From: DASSUW01 sp963806395 | GTDB taxonomy: Bacteria > Actinomycetota > Thermoleophilia > Solirubrobacterales > Solirubrobacteraceae | DNA: 64,000 bases | Reading direction: 5' to 3' | NCBI GenBank assembly: GCA_963806395.1 | Contig: CAWDYI010000019.1 | Coordinates: 558,001 to 622,000, forward strand | Shown here: positions 1 through 8,245 of the stretch, one piece after another | Layout of the letters: every line of letters begins with the position of its first letter | Numbering within the stretch: position 1 is the first letter of the stretch | Made by a program: the position numbers and the translations under genes | Notes under the pieces: model-generated | Seen by the model: the letters and a program-made list of their open reading frames with translations, nothing else | Told to the model about the DNA's origin: nothing | Databases searched by the model: none

Positions 1-105
1 GCTGTCGCCGTTGCCGAGCAGCAGGGCCGCGATGACCACGAGCGCCAGCAGGCCGCCGAGGGCGGTCAGACGGCGTCGCCAGTAGATGTGCTGGGGCTGC
101 CTCAC
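1..105 (-). CDS. N-terminus of a membrane-anchored protein, cut by the window edge
   Basis: Reading leftward from a GTG at 103-105, 35 codons stay open to the edge of the window. The translation begins with a basic segment (MRQPQHIYWRRR) followed by a hydrophobic stretch at about residues 14-31, so it looks like a signal anchor or lipid-less signal peptide. The gene is divergent from the M20 peptidase, with about 50 bases between the starts. Nothing visible identifies its function. Confidence 0.5.
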   Translation of the reverse strand, partial: MRQPQHIYWRRRLTALGGLLALVVIAALLLGNGDS

Positions 106-155
106 GCGGATCGCGATACCCGCCGAGCGGCGGGGGCAGGCATTATGGGCGGTTC

Positions 156-1295
156 GTGAACCCCGCCGGTGACGCTCTTGTGGCCTTTGCGTTCGAACTC
201 GTGCGGACGCTGAGCCCGTCCGGCGAGGAGGGCGCGGTGGCGGCGCTCGTGCGTGCGGAGCTCGAGCGGCTCGGCTACGCGGTCGAGGTGGATGCGCTCG
301 GCAACGTGACCGGCACGCTGGACGCCGGGCCGGGCCCGTGCGTGCTGCTGGACGCGCACATGGACACCGTCGGGGTCACCGATCCGGCCGCCTGGTCGGC
401 CGACCCGGCCGGCGAGCTGCGCGACGGCCGCCTGTACGGCCGCGGGTCGGTCGACATGAAGGGCCCGCTCGCGGCGCTGATGCACGGAGCCGCCGCCGCG
501 CCGCTCGCGCGCGGGCGGGTGGTGGTCAGCGCCTCGATCGCCGAGGAGATGATCGAGGGGTACGCGACCGTGGCCGTCGCCCGCCGCGTTCAGCCCGACG
601 TGGCCGTGATCTGCGAGCCGTCGCACCGGACCGTCGTCGTCGGCCAGCGTGGCCGCGCGGAGCTGGTCGTGCAGGTGCAGGGCAGTCCCGCCCACTCGTC
701 GCGCCCGGACCTCGGCGTCAACGCCGTCGAGGCGATGGCCGACGTGCTGCGTGCCGCGCGCACGATCGAGCTGCCGTCGCACCCGCAGGTCGGCCCGGCG
801 ATCCTCGTTCCGACCGAGATCGCCAGCCGCCCGTATCCGGCGTACTCGGTGCTGCCGGACCAATGCACGGTCACCTTCGATCGCCGGCTCGTCCCGGGGG
901 AGAGCGAGGCGGACGTGCTGGCGGCGCTCCAGGCCGTCGTGGACGCCGCCGTCGCACCGCGCGGCGCCACCGGCACGGTGACGCTCGGCGTCGATCGCTT
1001 CCACGCGTACACCGGGGCGCTGGTGGAGGCGGAGAACTACGCGCCGGCCTGGCACACGGGCGCCGACGCGCCCGCCGCCCGCGCGGCGCTGGAGGCGCTA
1101 GGGGGCGAGCCCGGGTACTGGCCGTTCTGCACCAACGGCAGCGGCACCGCGGGGCTCGGCATCCCGACGATCGGCTACGGGCCGGGCGACGAGACGCTCG
1201 CCCACCGCGTGGACGAGTCGATCGCGCTCGACGAACTGCACGCCGGCGCGCGCGGCTACGCCACGCTCGTCGGTGCGCTGACGGCCGGTGGCTGA
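156..1295 (+). CDS. M20-family metallopeptidase (YgeY/ArgE/DapE-like)
   Basis: The 379-residue protein has the di-zinc M20 pattern: DAHMDTV near residue 65-71, GRGSVDMKG near 101 and the catalytic EE pair in AEEMIEG near 129-135. It contains the usual lid domain with PAHSSRPDLGVNA. M20 enzymes remove acyl groups or cleave dipeptides. It overlaps by 8 bases the start of a diaminopropionate ammonia-lyase-like gene. The same pairing occurs as ygeY-ygeX in enterobacteria, so it probably supplies or deacylates the substrate of that lyase. The start is GTG at 156. Substrate is inferred from context only. Confidence 0.85.
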   Translation: MNPAGDALVAFAFELVRTLSPSGEEGAVAALVRAELERLGYAVEVDALGNVTGTLDAGPGPCVLLDAHMDTVGVTDPAAWSADPAGELRDGRLYGRGSVDMKGPLAALMHGAAAAPLARGRVVVSASIAEEMIEGYATVAVARRVQPDVAVICEPSHRTVVVGQRGRAELVVQVQGSPAHSSRPDLGVNAVEAMADVLRAARTIELPSHPQVGPAILVPTEIASRPYPAYSVLPDQCTVTFDRRLVPGESEADVLAALQAVVDAAVAPRGATGTVTLGVDRFHAYTGALVEAENYAPAWHTGADAPAARAALEALGGEPGYWPFCTNGSGTAGLGIPTIGYGPGDETLAHRVDESIALDELHAGARGYATLVGALTAGG

Positions 1296-2343
1296 GCGGC
1301 TCCTCCGCAACCCGCTCGCCGGACCGCTCGAGCCGGCGCCGTCGCCGTCCGGCCCGGTCGCGTTCCACCGCTCGCTGCCGGGCTACGCGGTCACACCGCT
1401 CGTCGACGCGCCCGCCGCGGCTGCGGCGCTGGGTGTGCGGCGGGTGCTGGTGAAGGACGAGTCGAGCCGGCTCGGGCTGCCGTCGTTCAAGGTGCTGGGA
1501 GCGTCATGGGCGACCTACCGGGCGCTGTGCGAGCGGCTCGGGCTGGACCCGGAGCCGGTCGTCGGATTGGACACGCTGCGGGAGCGGCTGCTCGACGGCC
1601 CCGCCGTGGGGCTGGTCTGCGCCACCGACGGCAACCACGGCCGCGCGGTGGCGCGGATGGCGCGGACGCTCGGGCTGGACGCGACCGTGCTCGTACCGGC
1701 CACGATGGTCGAGGCGCGCCGCGCGGCGATCGCCGGCGAGGGGGCGCGCGTCGAGGTCGTCGACGGTACCTACGACGACGCGGTCGAGCAGGCGGCCGCG
1801 CTCGCGGGCCGCGACCGGCTGGTGATCCAGGACACCGCCTGGCCGGGCTACGAGACGGTGCCCTCGTGGGTGATCGAGGGCTACGCGACGATCGGAGCCG
1901 AGATCGAGGTGCGGCCTGACGTGGTGGCGGTCCAGATCGGCGTCGGCTCGTTCGCGGCCGCGATGGTGCGCCGGTTCGCCGGCGCCCGGATCGTCGGTGT
2001 CGAGCCGGTGTCGGCCGCGTGTGCGCTGGCGTCGGCCGAGGCGGGCGCGCTCGCCGACGTGCCCGGTCCGCACGATTCGGCGATGGCGGGCCTGAACTGC
2101 GGCCGGCCCTCCCCGGTCGCGTGGCCGCTGGTCAGCCGCGGGATCGAGGCGTTCGCCGCCGTCACCGATCAGCGCGCCGACGAGGCCGTCGCGATGCTCG
2201 CCTCCGACGGCATCACGGCCGGCGAGAGCGGCGCCGCGGGGCTCGCGGGCCTGCTCGCGTTCCGCGCCGACCTCGCGCTTCCGGCGGACGCGACGGTGCT
2301 CGTCGTCAACACCGAGGGCGATACGGCCGCGCTCACACCGTGA
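1288..2343 (+). CDS. PLP-dependent diaminopropionate ammonia-lyase-like enzyme
   Basis: This 351-residue fold-type II PLP enzyme carries FHRSLPGYAVTPL near the N-terminus, a hallmark of the diaminopropionate ammonia-lyase (YgeX) branch. The Schiff-base lysine is K68 in PSFKVLG. The phosphate/substrate loop is CATDGNHGRAVARMA. The family converts 2,3-diaminopropionate to pyruvate and ammonia. It starts at a GTG inside the end of the M20 peptidase gene (8-base overlap), so the two are probably translationally coupled. It ends 11 bases inside the convergent exonuclease-like gene. A threonine or serine dehydratase-like role cannot be excluded. Confidence 0.82.
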   Translation: MAERLLRNPLAGPLEPAPSPSGPVAFHRSLPGYAVTPLVDAPAAAAALGVRRVLVKDESSRLGLPSFKVLGASWATYRALCERLGLDPEPVVGLDTLRERLLDGPAVGLVCATDGNHGRAVARMARTLGLDATVLVPATMVEARRAAIAGEGARVEVVDGTYDDAVEQAAALAGRDRLVIQDTAWPGYETVPSWVIEGYATIGAEIEVRPDVVAVQIGVGSFAAAMVRRFAGARIVGVEPVSAACALASAEAGALADVPGPHDSAMAGLNCGRPSPVAWPLVSRGIEAFAAVTDQRADEAVAMLASDGITAGESGAAGLAGLLAFRADLALPADATVLVVNTEGDTAALTP

Positions 2344-3298
2344 ACTCGGCCCACAGGGGCCGGTGGTCCGACGCGTGGAAGCGGACGTACGAGAGGAATT
2401 GCGTGAGCGTCTTCTGGCCGAACACGTCGCGGTACAAGGCGTTGTCGAAGTCGAACACCGCGACCTGCTTGAGCTCGCTCGTCGCGGACGGGAAGAACGC
2501 GACCTGGTCGAAGTGCTTCAGCCCCTGCAGGCTCGAGCCGCCGACCTGGCTGATCGGGTTCGTCGGCGGCAGCTGCAGGCCGAGCGACGTGAGCGCCTTG
2601 AAGATCGGGTCCGTGGCGGCCAGCTGGGGGAGGTTGAAGTCGCCGAGCGGGATGATGTCCGACAGGTAGGCGGACTTGCTCCGGTGTCGCGAGTTCGCCC
2701 ACCGGGCGACAGCGAACGTCTCCAGCGCACGCCGCTGCACGTCCGTCGCCTTGTCGCTCCCGAAGAACAGGTGCACGTTGACGAGCAGGAGCCGGAGCTT
2801 GTCGTTCAGCGCAGAGAAGCCGGCCATGTACGGGCCGCGGTCGAACCCGGCGAACGGCTGCGTCGAGCCCGGCAGCTTGATGTGCCTGAGCTGGCTCGGC
2901 GGGATCGAGAGGCGGCCGACCTTCTCGAGCAGCCGGACCTTCCTGGAGTCGTAGATGAACGCCCCGCGCTCCTGGTTGCCCGACGCATCCGAGAAGAGGA
3001 AGCGGTAGCGCGCCGGCAGTTGCTTCTTGAGGGCCTCGAGGCCCATCAGATTGTCGTTGACCTCCTGGACCGCGATCAGGTCGAACCAGCTCACGATCTC
3101 GGCCAGCAGCGTGTAGTCCGCCGGGTCGTCGCGCTTCTGGGAGCCCAGGTTGGCGATGTTCCAGGTCGCGAGCAGCAGACGGTCCGGCGAGCGCTTGGGG
3201 ATGCCGCGCAGCTTCTTGTGGGCGCGAATGGCCTTCACCTCACGCGCCGCGTCGACCGTGAAGTCGCCGTCCCATTTCGGTCGCGGGAAGGGGGGCAC
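2333..3298 (-). CDS. Endonuclease/exonuclease/phosphatase (EEP) domain protein
   Basis: The 321-residue protein shows the EEP metal-dependent phosphodiesterase pattern: ATWNIANLG (Asn48), AVQEVNDN (Glu79), GDFNLP near residue 225 and SDHRPLWAEF at the C-terminus (catalytic His). No signal peptide is obvious, so it is probably cytosolic or weakly exported. Members of this family cleave DNA, RNA, phospholipids or inositol phosphates, and the substrate cannot be read from sequence. A second, shorter EEP protein lies at about 38.4-39.1 kb but the two are not close relatives. It is convergent with the ammonia-lyase gene. Confidence 0.8.
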   Translation of the reverse strand: MPPFPRPKWDGDFTVDAAREVKAIRAHKKLRGIPKRSPDRLLLATWNIANLGSQKRDDPADYTLLAEIVSWFDLIAVQEVNDNLMGLEALKKQLPARYRFLFSDASGNQERGAFIYDSRKVRLLEKVGRLSIPPSQLRHIKLPGSTQPFAGFDRGPYMAGFSALNDKLRLLLVNVHLFFGSDKATDVQRRALETFAVARWANSRHRSKSAYLSDIIPLGDFNLPQLAATDPIFKALTSLGLQLPPTNPISQVGGSSLQGLKHFDQVAFFPSATSELKQVAVFDFDNALYRDVFGQKTLTQFLSYVRFHASDHRPLWAEFTV

Positions 3299-3348
3299 GC
3301 GTCCACTCTCTCAGACGGTGCATCGTCCGCGCAAGAGCCCTGAGCGGC

Positions 3349-4344
3349 TCACCTGACCCGGGCGAACCCGCGGTCGAGCAGGCGGACCGCCTGCCGGCCG
3401 GGGTCGGGCGAGTCCAGCAGCACGACGCCCAGCCGCACCGGGCCGCGCCGCACCGTCGCGACCAGGCAGCGCCCGGCAGCGTCCGTGTAGCCCGTCTTGA
3501 CGCCCGTCGTGCCCCGGTAGCCCATCCGCAGCAGCGGATTGTTGTTGTAGAGGTAGAGCTTCCCGCCCCGGACCGGGAATCGCAGCGCGGCCGAGCGCCG
3601 CCCGACGACCTTCGCCAGCCGTGGCTCGCGCAGCACGGCACGCGCGAGCGCCGCGAGATCCGGGGCGCACGAGTGGTTGCCGCGGTCCTTGATCCCGCTG
3701 ACCGACGAGAAGCGCGTGCAGACGAGACCCATCTCCTGCGCACGCTGGTTCATCAGGCGGACGAAGCGCGACTGCGAGCCGGCGGCGCGCACGGCGAGCG
3801 CGATCGCGGCGTCGTTGCCGGACGGCAGCATCAGCCCGTGCAACATCGTGCTCAGCGCGATCCGCTGGCCGCGCTTGAACATCCCGACTCCCGACCCGGT
3901 GTAGGCGAGCGCCTCCTTGGTGATCTTCACCCGCGCGCGCCTCGGCACGCGGTCGACCACGACGAGCGCGGTCATCATCTTCGTCAGCGACGCGATCGGC
4001 ATCACCCGCTGCGGCGCCTGGCGCCACAGGACGCGGCCGGTGTCGAGGTCGAACAGCAACCCGGATCGCGGCGGCCGCCGGAACCGCACGTTGACCGAGT
4101 CGTGGGAGCCGTCGAGCCGTACGGCCAGCGGCGACGGCGCGGTGCCGCCGCCCGCCAGCGGAGCGGTGCCGGACTCCTCCAGCGGCCCCGGAGCCGCGTC
4201 GGCGCCGGCCGGCGCCGGCGGCGGTTGGCCGGCACCCGGGGCGAACAGCAGCGCGGCGGCCACCGCGAGCAGCAGCACCAGCACGACCGGACCGATGCGC
4301 CGGCGGCGTCTCCTCCGTCCTCCCTGAAGCAGCGTGTACGGCAT
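3349..4344 (-). CDS. D-alanyl-D-alanine carboxypeptidase (serine, S11 type)
   Basis: The protein of 331 residues begins MPYTLLQGG, then an Arg-rich patch and one hydrophobic anchor (about residues 18-36), placing the domain outside the membrane. It has the three penicillin-binding motifs in order: SLTK (IASLTKMM), SGN (LPSGNDAA) and KTG (TGVKTGYT). It trims the pentapeptide of peptidoglycan. The ATG at 4342-4344 shares its first base with the stop codon of the small membrane protein upstream. This start is preferred to the longer upstream reading, which runs through that gene in another frame. Confidence 0.88.
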   Translation of the reverse strand: MPYTLLQGGRRRRRRRIGPVVLVLLLAVAAALLFAPGAGQPPPAPAGADAAPGPLEESGTAPLAGGGTAPSPLAVRLDGSHDSVNVRFRRPPRSGLLFDLDTGRVLWRQAPQRVMPIASLTKMMTALVVVDRVPRRARVKITKEALAYTGSGVGMFKRGQRIALSTMLHGLMLPSGNDAAIALAVRAAGSQSRFVRLMNQRAQEMGLVCTRFSSVSGIKDRGNHSCAPDLAALARAVLREPRLAKVVGRRSAALRFPVRGGKLYLYNNNPLLRMGYRGTTGVKTGYTDAAGRCLVATVRRGPVRLGVVLLDSPDPGRQAVRLLDRGFARVR

Positions 4345-4523
4345 CAGCGGCGCTTGTCGGGTGGCTCGGTCAGGGCGCCGAGGACGCCGAAGGTCAGCAG
4401 TGCCAGGACGACGAGCGAGAGGCCGGTGAAGACGTCGGGCCCGTGGGTGAGCATCACGTACACGGTCAGGAACCCGAACACGCAACAGAAGACGAGCGCG
4501 GCAGCCGTGATCGCCGTCCTCAC
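4344..4523 (-). CDS. Small membrane protein, 59 residues, unknown function
   Basis: A GTG at 4521-4523 opens a 59-codon frame ending in TGA at 4344-4346. The translation has two hydrophobic segments (about residues 5-24 and 33-51) separated by THGPDVFTG, and a charged tail EPPDKRR. It starts one base after the rhomboid stop and its own stop overlaps the ATG of the carboxypeptidase, so all three are probably co-translated. The tight fit and two clean helices support a real gene. No family is recognised. A role with the cell-wall carboxypeptidase or the rhomboid protease is only suggested by position. Confidence 0.7.
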   Translation of the reverse strand: MRTAITAAALVFCCVFGFLTVYVMLTHGPDVFTGLSLVVLALLTFGVLGALTEPPDKRR

Positions 4524-4524
4524 C

Positions 4525-5292
4525 TCAGGTCATCCGCTCCAGTTGCTTACGGTGCCGTTTCTCGCTGGCGAAAAGCCGGATCGCCAGCAGGCCGAACACG
4601 AACCCGCCGATGTGCGCGAAGTACGCGACCCCGCCGCCGCTGCCGTTCGGCTGCAGCAGGTCGAAGTACGCGAACAGGCCCTGTTGCAGGATCCAGATCC
4701 CGAGGAAGAGGATCGCCGGCAGTTCGAGGATCGTGAAGAAGAAGATGATGAAGACGACCGTCACCACACGAGCTCGCGGGAACAGCAGCAGGTAGCCGCC
4801 GAGCACCGCCGCGACCGCCCCGGAGGCCCCGATCGTGGGGACCTTGGCGCTCGTATCGATCAGGACCTGTGCCGCGTCGGCAGCCAGGCCGCCGAGCACG
4901 TAGAAGAGCACGAACTTGACCGGCCCCATGGCGTCCTCGACGTTGTTGCCGAAGATCCACAGGAACAGCATGTTGCCGCCGAGGTGCAGCAGGCCGCCGT
5001 GCATGAACATCGACGTCAGGAGCGTCAGCCAGGTCGGGGGGAGATCTCCGCCCTCGACCTCACCGCAGGCGAGCGTCTCGCCGGCGGGGACGCACTGCTC
5101 GCCCGGATGCGTGACCTCGTACGGGATCGTGCCGTACTCGTAGAGATTCGCGAGGAAGTCCTGCGAGTCCGGGCTCCCGAGCGAGATCGTCCCGTGCTGG
5201 AAGAAGAAGTACATCAGCACGTTCGCGACGATCAGCAGGACGGTGACAACCGGGAACTTGTCGGTCGGGATGTTGTCCCGGAGCGGGAACAC
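4525..5292 (-). CDS. Rhomboid-family intramembrane serine protease
   Basis: The 255-residue multi-spanning protein has the rhomboid core: HLGGN at 103-107, the catalytic GASG at 155-158 (Ser157) and the catalytic His227 in AHIGG. Six or seven hydrophobic segments are visible. The loop between the first segments (about residues 38-85) is long, carries two cysteines and faces outside. Rhomboids cut single-pass proteins within the membrane. The C-terminal tail is basic. It is followed directly by the 59-residue membrane gene. Natural substrates cannot be predicted. Confidence 0.9.
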   Translation of the reverse strand: MFPLRDNIPTDKFPVVTVLLIVANVLMYFFFQHGTISLGSPDSQDFLANLYEYGTIPYEVTHPGEQCVPAGETLACGEVEGGDLPPTWLTLLTSMFMHGGLLHLGGNMLFLWIFGNNVEDAMGPVKFVLFYVLGGLAADAAQVLIDTSAKVPTIGASGAVAAVLGGYLLLFPRARVVTVVFIIFFFTILELPAILFLGIWILQQGLFAYFDLLQPNGSGGGVAYFAHIGGFVFGLLAIRLFASEKRHRKQLERMT

Positions 5293-5312
5293 GCCCGCGG
5301 AAAGCTACCCGG

Positions 5313-6293
5313 CTAGCCGGTCGCGGCGAGCGGGCCGATTCCCGCACGTTGCTGCTTGACGTGCTCGTCCGCGTGGTACGACGACCGCACCAGCGGCCCG
5401 GCGGCGACGTGCTCGAACCCGAGGCCAAGCGCCGCGGCCTCCAGCGCCGTGAACTCCTCCGGATCCCAGTAGCGCACGACCGGCAGGTGGCGCTCGGTCG
5501 GCCGCAGGTACTGGCCGACCGTGAGCACCTGCACGCCCTGCTCACGCAGGTCGGCGAACGCCTCGACCATCTCCTCGTGGGTCTCGCCGAGGCCGACCAT
5601 CAGGCCGGACTTGGTCGTGACCTCGTCGCCGCCCATCTCCTTGGCGTTGCGCAGCACGCGCAGCGAGCGCTCCCAGCGCGACCCGCGGCGCGCCACCGGA
5701 TACAGCCGCGGCACGACCTCGACGTTGTGGTTGAACACGTCCGGGCGCTCGGCGATCACCTTCGCGAGCGGCATCTCCTCGCCGCGGAAATCGGGCGTCA
5801 GGCACTCGACCTTGCACCACGGCGCCTGCATGCGGATCGAGCGGATCACGCCGACCCACACCTGCGCGCCGTAGTCGGGCAGGTCGTCGCGGTCGACGCT
5901 CGTGATCACGGCGTGGCGGAGGCCCATCCTGGCGACCGACCGCGCGACGCGCAGCGGCTCGAGCGGGTCGTTCCAGGTCGGCTTGCCGGTCTTGACGTTG
6001 CAGAACCCGCAGCGGCGCGTGCACGTGTCGCCGAGGATCATGAAGGTGGCGGTGCCGCGCTCCCAGCAGTCCCCGACGTTCGGGCAGGCGGCCTCCTGGC
6101 AGACCGTGTGGAGCCCCTCGTCGCTGATCATCCGCTGGAGCTCGCGATAGCGCTCGCCGCCGGGCGGCGGCACCTTGAACCAGCGCGGCTTTCGGCTCCG
6201 GAACGGCAGCGTCTCCGTGCCGAGCACCTTGGTCACGTCCATCCCGCCCGGATTGGACCGGGAGCGGGTCACGTGCAGACGCTCGGCGCTCAC
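5313..6293 (-). CDS. lipA: Lipoyl synthase
   Basis: Radical-SAM enzyme that inserts two sulfurs into protein-bound octanoyl groups. Of its two [4Fe-4S] sites, the auxiliary one is CQEAACPNVGDC (C-x4-C-x5-C) and the SAM one is CTRRCGFC (C-x3-C-x2-C). The C-terminal RSSYHADE serine motif is present. The chosen start is GTG at 6291-6293, which overlaps the stop of the upstream PPOX gene as GTGA and gives 326 residues, the family length. An internal ATG at 6242 is a possible alternative. It is the last of a coupled set lipB, LLM, PPOX, lipA. Confidence 0.95.
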   Translation of the reverse strand: MSAERLHVTRSRSNPGGMDVTKVLGTETLPFRSRKPRWFKVPPPGGERYRELQRMISDEGLHTVCQEAACPNVGDCWERGTATFMILGDTCTRRCGFCNVKTGKPTWNDPLEPLRVARSVARMGLRHAVITSVDRDDLPDYGAQVWVGVIRSIRMQAPWCKVECLTPDFRGEEMPLAKVIAERPDVFNHNVEVVPRLYPVARRGSRWERSLRVLRNAKEMGGDEVTTKSGLMVGLGETHEEMVEAFADLREQGVQVLTVGQYLRPTERHLPVVRYWDPEEFTALEAAALGLGFEHVAAGPLVRSSYHADEHVKQQRAGIGPLAATG

Positions 6294-6721
6294 GCCCCAG
6301 AGGGTATCGCCGGCCAGCTGCGCCAGGTCTCCGGTGTCAACCGGATCACCGCCCCGGAGGGCCGGGCGTCGCGATACTGGTCGTACTTGGCCACGAGGCC
6401 GTCGAGCGCCTCCTCGCGCTCGGGGCCGTCTCGGAGCACCGCCGCCGGGCCGTCGACGCGCACCCACCACAGGCGCGACCAGTCCTCCTCGTAGTGGTCC
6501 ACCAGCAGGCTCGCGCGCCCGGTGGCGGCGACGTTGTCGAGCCGCGCGAGCGCCTGCGTGCTCTTCGGCTTGTGGTCGACCGCCGTGTAGATCCGCCCGT
6601 GGACCGACGCGAAGCAGACCGGCACCACGTGCGGGCGCCCGCCCGCCGTCACGGTCGCGAGCCGGCCGACCCGCGCGATCGCCAGCCGCTCAGTCGCGGT
6701 GGCGGGCAGCGAGCTCGGCAT
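6290..6721 (-). CDS. PPOX-class F420/FMN-dependent oxidoreductase (TIGR03668-like)
   Basis: The 143-residue split-barrel protein carries RLATVTAGGRPHVVPVCF near the N-terminus, then YTAVDHKPKS and LVDHYEEDWSRLWWVRVDG, as in actinobacterial pyridoxamine-oxidase-like F420 enzymes. The cofactor (F420 or FMN) cannot be decided from sequence. It overlaps the preceding LLM oxidoreductase gene by 32 bases and lipA by 4 bases (GTGA), so it sits inside the lipoate operon. The substrate is unknown. Confidence 0.82.
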   Translation of the reverse strand: MPSSLPATATERLAIARVGRLATVTAGGRPHVVPVCFASVHGRIYTAVDHKPKSTQALARLDNVAATGRASLLVDHYEEDWSRLWWVRVDGPAAVLRDGPEREEALDGLVAKYDQYRDARPSGAVIRLTPETWRSWPAIPSGA

Positions 6722-7520
6722 ACCGCTCCACCAGCGGCAGCACCTCGTCGGCGGGCGCTGCGGGCAACTGGAGCAGGCTGCGATCGACGCCGGCGTCGCG
6801 GAGCCCTTCGACGAACGCGTCCTCGGGCCGCGCCCCGTAGTAGCTGACCGGGACGTGACGCCCGGCCCGCTCGCGCAGCTCGGCGATCCGGGGCTTCAGC
6901 TCGGCCGGCTGGACACGGTTCGGCATCCACTCGTCGCCGTAGTCGAGCACGCGGTCGAGCACCTTCTCGCCGAGCCCGCCGACGACCACCGGCGGATGCG
7001 GCTTCTGGACCGGCTTCGGCCACGACCAGATCGGGTCGAAGTCGACGTACTTGCCGTGGAACTCGGCCTCGTCCTGCGTCCAGATCGCCTTCACGGCGAG
7101 CACGCGCTCGCGCATGACCGAGAACCGGCGGCGCGGATCCGTGCCGTGGTTGCGCATCTCCTCGTGGTTCCAGCCCGCGCCCACGCCGAACTCGAAGCGG
7201 CCGCCGGAGACATGGTCGAGCGAGGCGCCCTCCTTCGCCGTGGTGATGGGGTCGCGCTCGACGATCAGGCAGATGCCGGTGCCGAGCCGCAGCCGCTCCG
7301 TCGCCTGGGCGACGCTCGCGAGCGCCACGAACGGGTCCAGCGTGTGCCGGTACTGCTTCGGCAGCTCGCCGCCGGCGGAGTACGGCGTCTCGCGGCTGGT
7401 CGGGATGTGCGTGTGCTCGGCGAAGAACAGCGCCTCGAAGCCGGCATCCTCGGCCGCCCGCCCGAGCTCCGCCGGGGCGATCGAGTAGTCGGTTGGGAAG
7501 ATGGTCAGGCCGAACTTCAC
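6690..7520 (-). CDS. LLM-class F420-dependent oxidoreductase
   Basis: A 276-residue luciferase-like TIM barrel. It begins VKFGLTIFPTDYS and has the family's FFAEHTHIP, LRLGTGICLI, RDPITTAKE, FEFGVGAGWN and PVVVGGLGEK motifs. Such proteins use F420 (or FMN) for hydride transfer. The GTG at 7518-7520 overlaps the lipB stop (GTGA); the longer frame upstream reads through lipB and is rejected. It lies between lipB and the PPOX gene. The substrate is unknown. Its place between lipoate genes may mean a linked redox step or only shared transcription. Confidence 0.88.
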   Translation of the reverse strand: MKFGLTIFPTDYSIAPAELGRAAEDAGFEALFFAEHTHIPTSRETPYSAGGELPKQYRHTLDPFVALASVAQATERLRLGTGICLIVERDPITTAKEGASLDHVSGGRFEFGVGAGWNHEEMRNHGTDPRRRFSVMRERVLAVKAIWTQDEAEFHGKYVDFDPIWSWPKPVQKPHPPVVVGGLGEKVLDRVLDYGDEWMPNRVQPAELKPRIAELRERAGRHVPVSYYGARPEDAFVEGLRDAGVDRSLLQLPAAPADEVLPLVERYAELAARHRD

Positions 7521-8179
7521 GCCGCGACCCGCTCCGCTGCCTGCAGCCTCTCTGGCGTGACGATCCGCTGGCGGCGCCCGAACGCCTGCGCGAATGCGTA
7601 GGCGGCGCGCTTGCGGAAGCACCCGATGCCGTCGGGCGAGCCCTCGGCCTGCAGCGACGTCATCCGCACGTCCGGCAGCCCGCAGGCGATGACCGCGCCG
7701 AACGGGGCGAGGTCGTTCTCCACGTTGACCGCGAAGCCGTGCATCGACACGCGGCGGGAGACGTGGATGCCGATCGAGCCGATCTTGCGGTCGCCGACCC
7801 AGACGCCGGTGTACTCGTGCCCGTCGCGCGTTCCCGCGGGAACGCCCGCGGCGCGGATCGCGTCGACGAGCGCCGATTCCATCGTCTCCACGAACGCCCG
7901 CACGTTCGGCACGTGCATGATCGGATAGCCGACGAGCTGGCCCGGCCCGTGGTAGGTCAGCTTCCCGCCGCGCTCGGTCTCGACGACGTCGATGTCCCGA
8001 TCCACCGGCAGCTCCCCGGGTTCGGAGCGGCGGCCGAGCGTGTACACCGGCGGGTGCTCGAGCAGCAACAGCAGGTCCGGCAGCTCACCGGCCTGCACGC
8101 GTGAGCGCAGGCGCTCCTGCAGCGCGACCGCCTCGCGATATTCGACCTGGCCGAGGTGGCACGTCCACAGCTCGCTCAC
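7517..8179 (-). CDS. lipB: Octanoyl-[acyl-carrier protein]:protein octanoyltransferase
   Basis: Moves octanoate from acyl-carrier protein to the lysine of lipoyl domains, the step before LipA. The 220-residue protein has RGGKLTYHGPGQLVGYPI (residues 70-87), Lys132 in RKIGSIGIH and the catalytic Cys166 in IACGLPDVRMTS. It is separated from the upstream E2 gene by 66 bases containing a strong GC hairpin and is coupled to the LLM gene by a GTGA overlap. The neighbouring E2, and the second E2 at 14 kb, are its natural substrates. Confidence 0.95.
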   Translation of the reverse strand: MSELWTCHLGQVEYREAVALQERLRSRVQAGELPDLLLLLEHPPVYTLGRRSEPGELPVDRDIDVVETERGGKLTYHGPGQLVGYPIMHVPNVRAFVETMESALVDAIRAAGVPAGTRDGHEYTGVWVGDRKIGSIGIHVSRRVSMHGFAVNVENDLAPFGAVIACGLPDVRMTSLQAEGSPDGIGCFRKRAAYAFAQAFGRRQRIVTPERLQAAERVAA

Positions 8180-8201
8180 TCTGCGGATGGTAAGGGGTCC
8201 G

Positions 8202-8229
8202 CCCCGCCCCGGGCGTGCCCAGGGCGGGG
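8202..8229. terminator. GC-rich hairpin between the E2 gene and lipB
   Basis: CCCCGCCC at 8202-8209 pairs perfectly with GGGCGGGG at 8222-8229, and the enclosed GGGC/GCCC pair adds a second short stem around a two-base loop. No T-run follows on either strand, so it may be an attenuating or RNA-stabilising hairpin rather than a full intrinsic terminator. It could reduce read-through from the 2-oxoacid dehydrogenase genes into lipB. Confidence 0.5.
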
Positions 8230-8245
8230 GTCCGTCAGACCTGCC

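Noticed and set aside
3673..5316. 547-codon open frame on the + strand
   Set aside because: It runs opposite to the carboxypeptidase, small membrane and rhomboid genes and has the Arg/His/Gln-rich content of an antisense GC-rich shadow.
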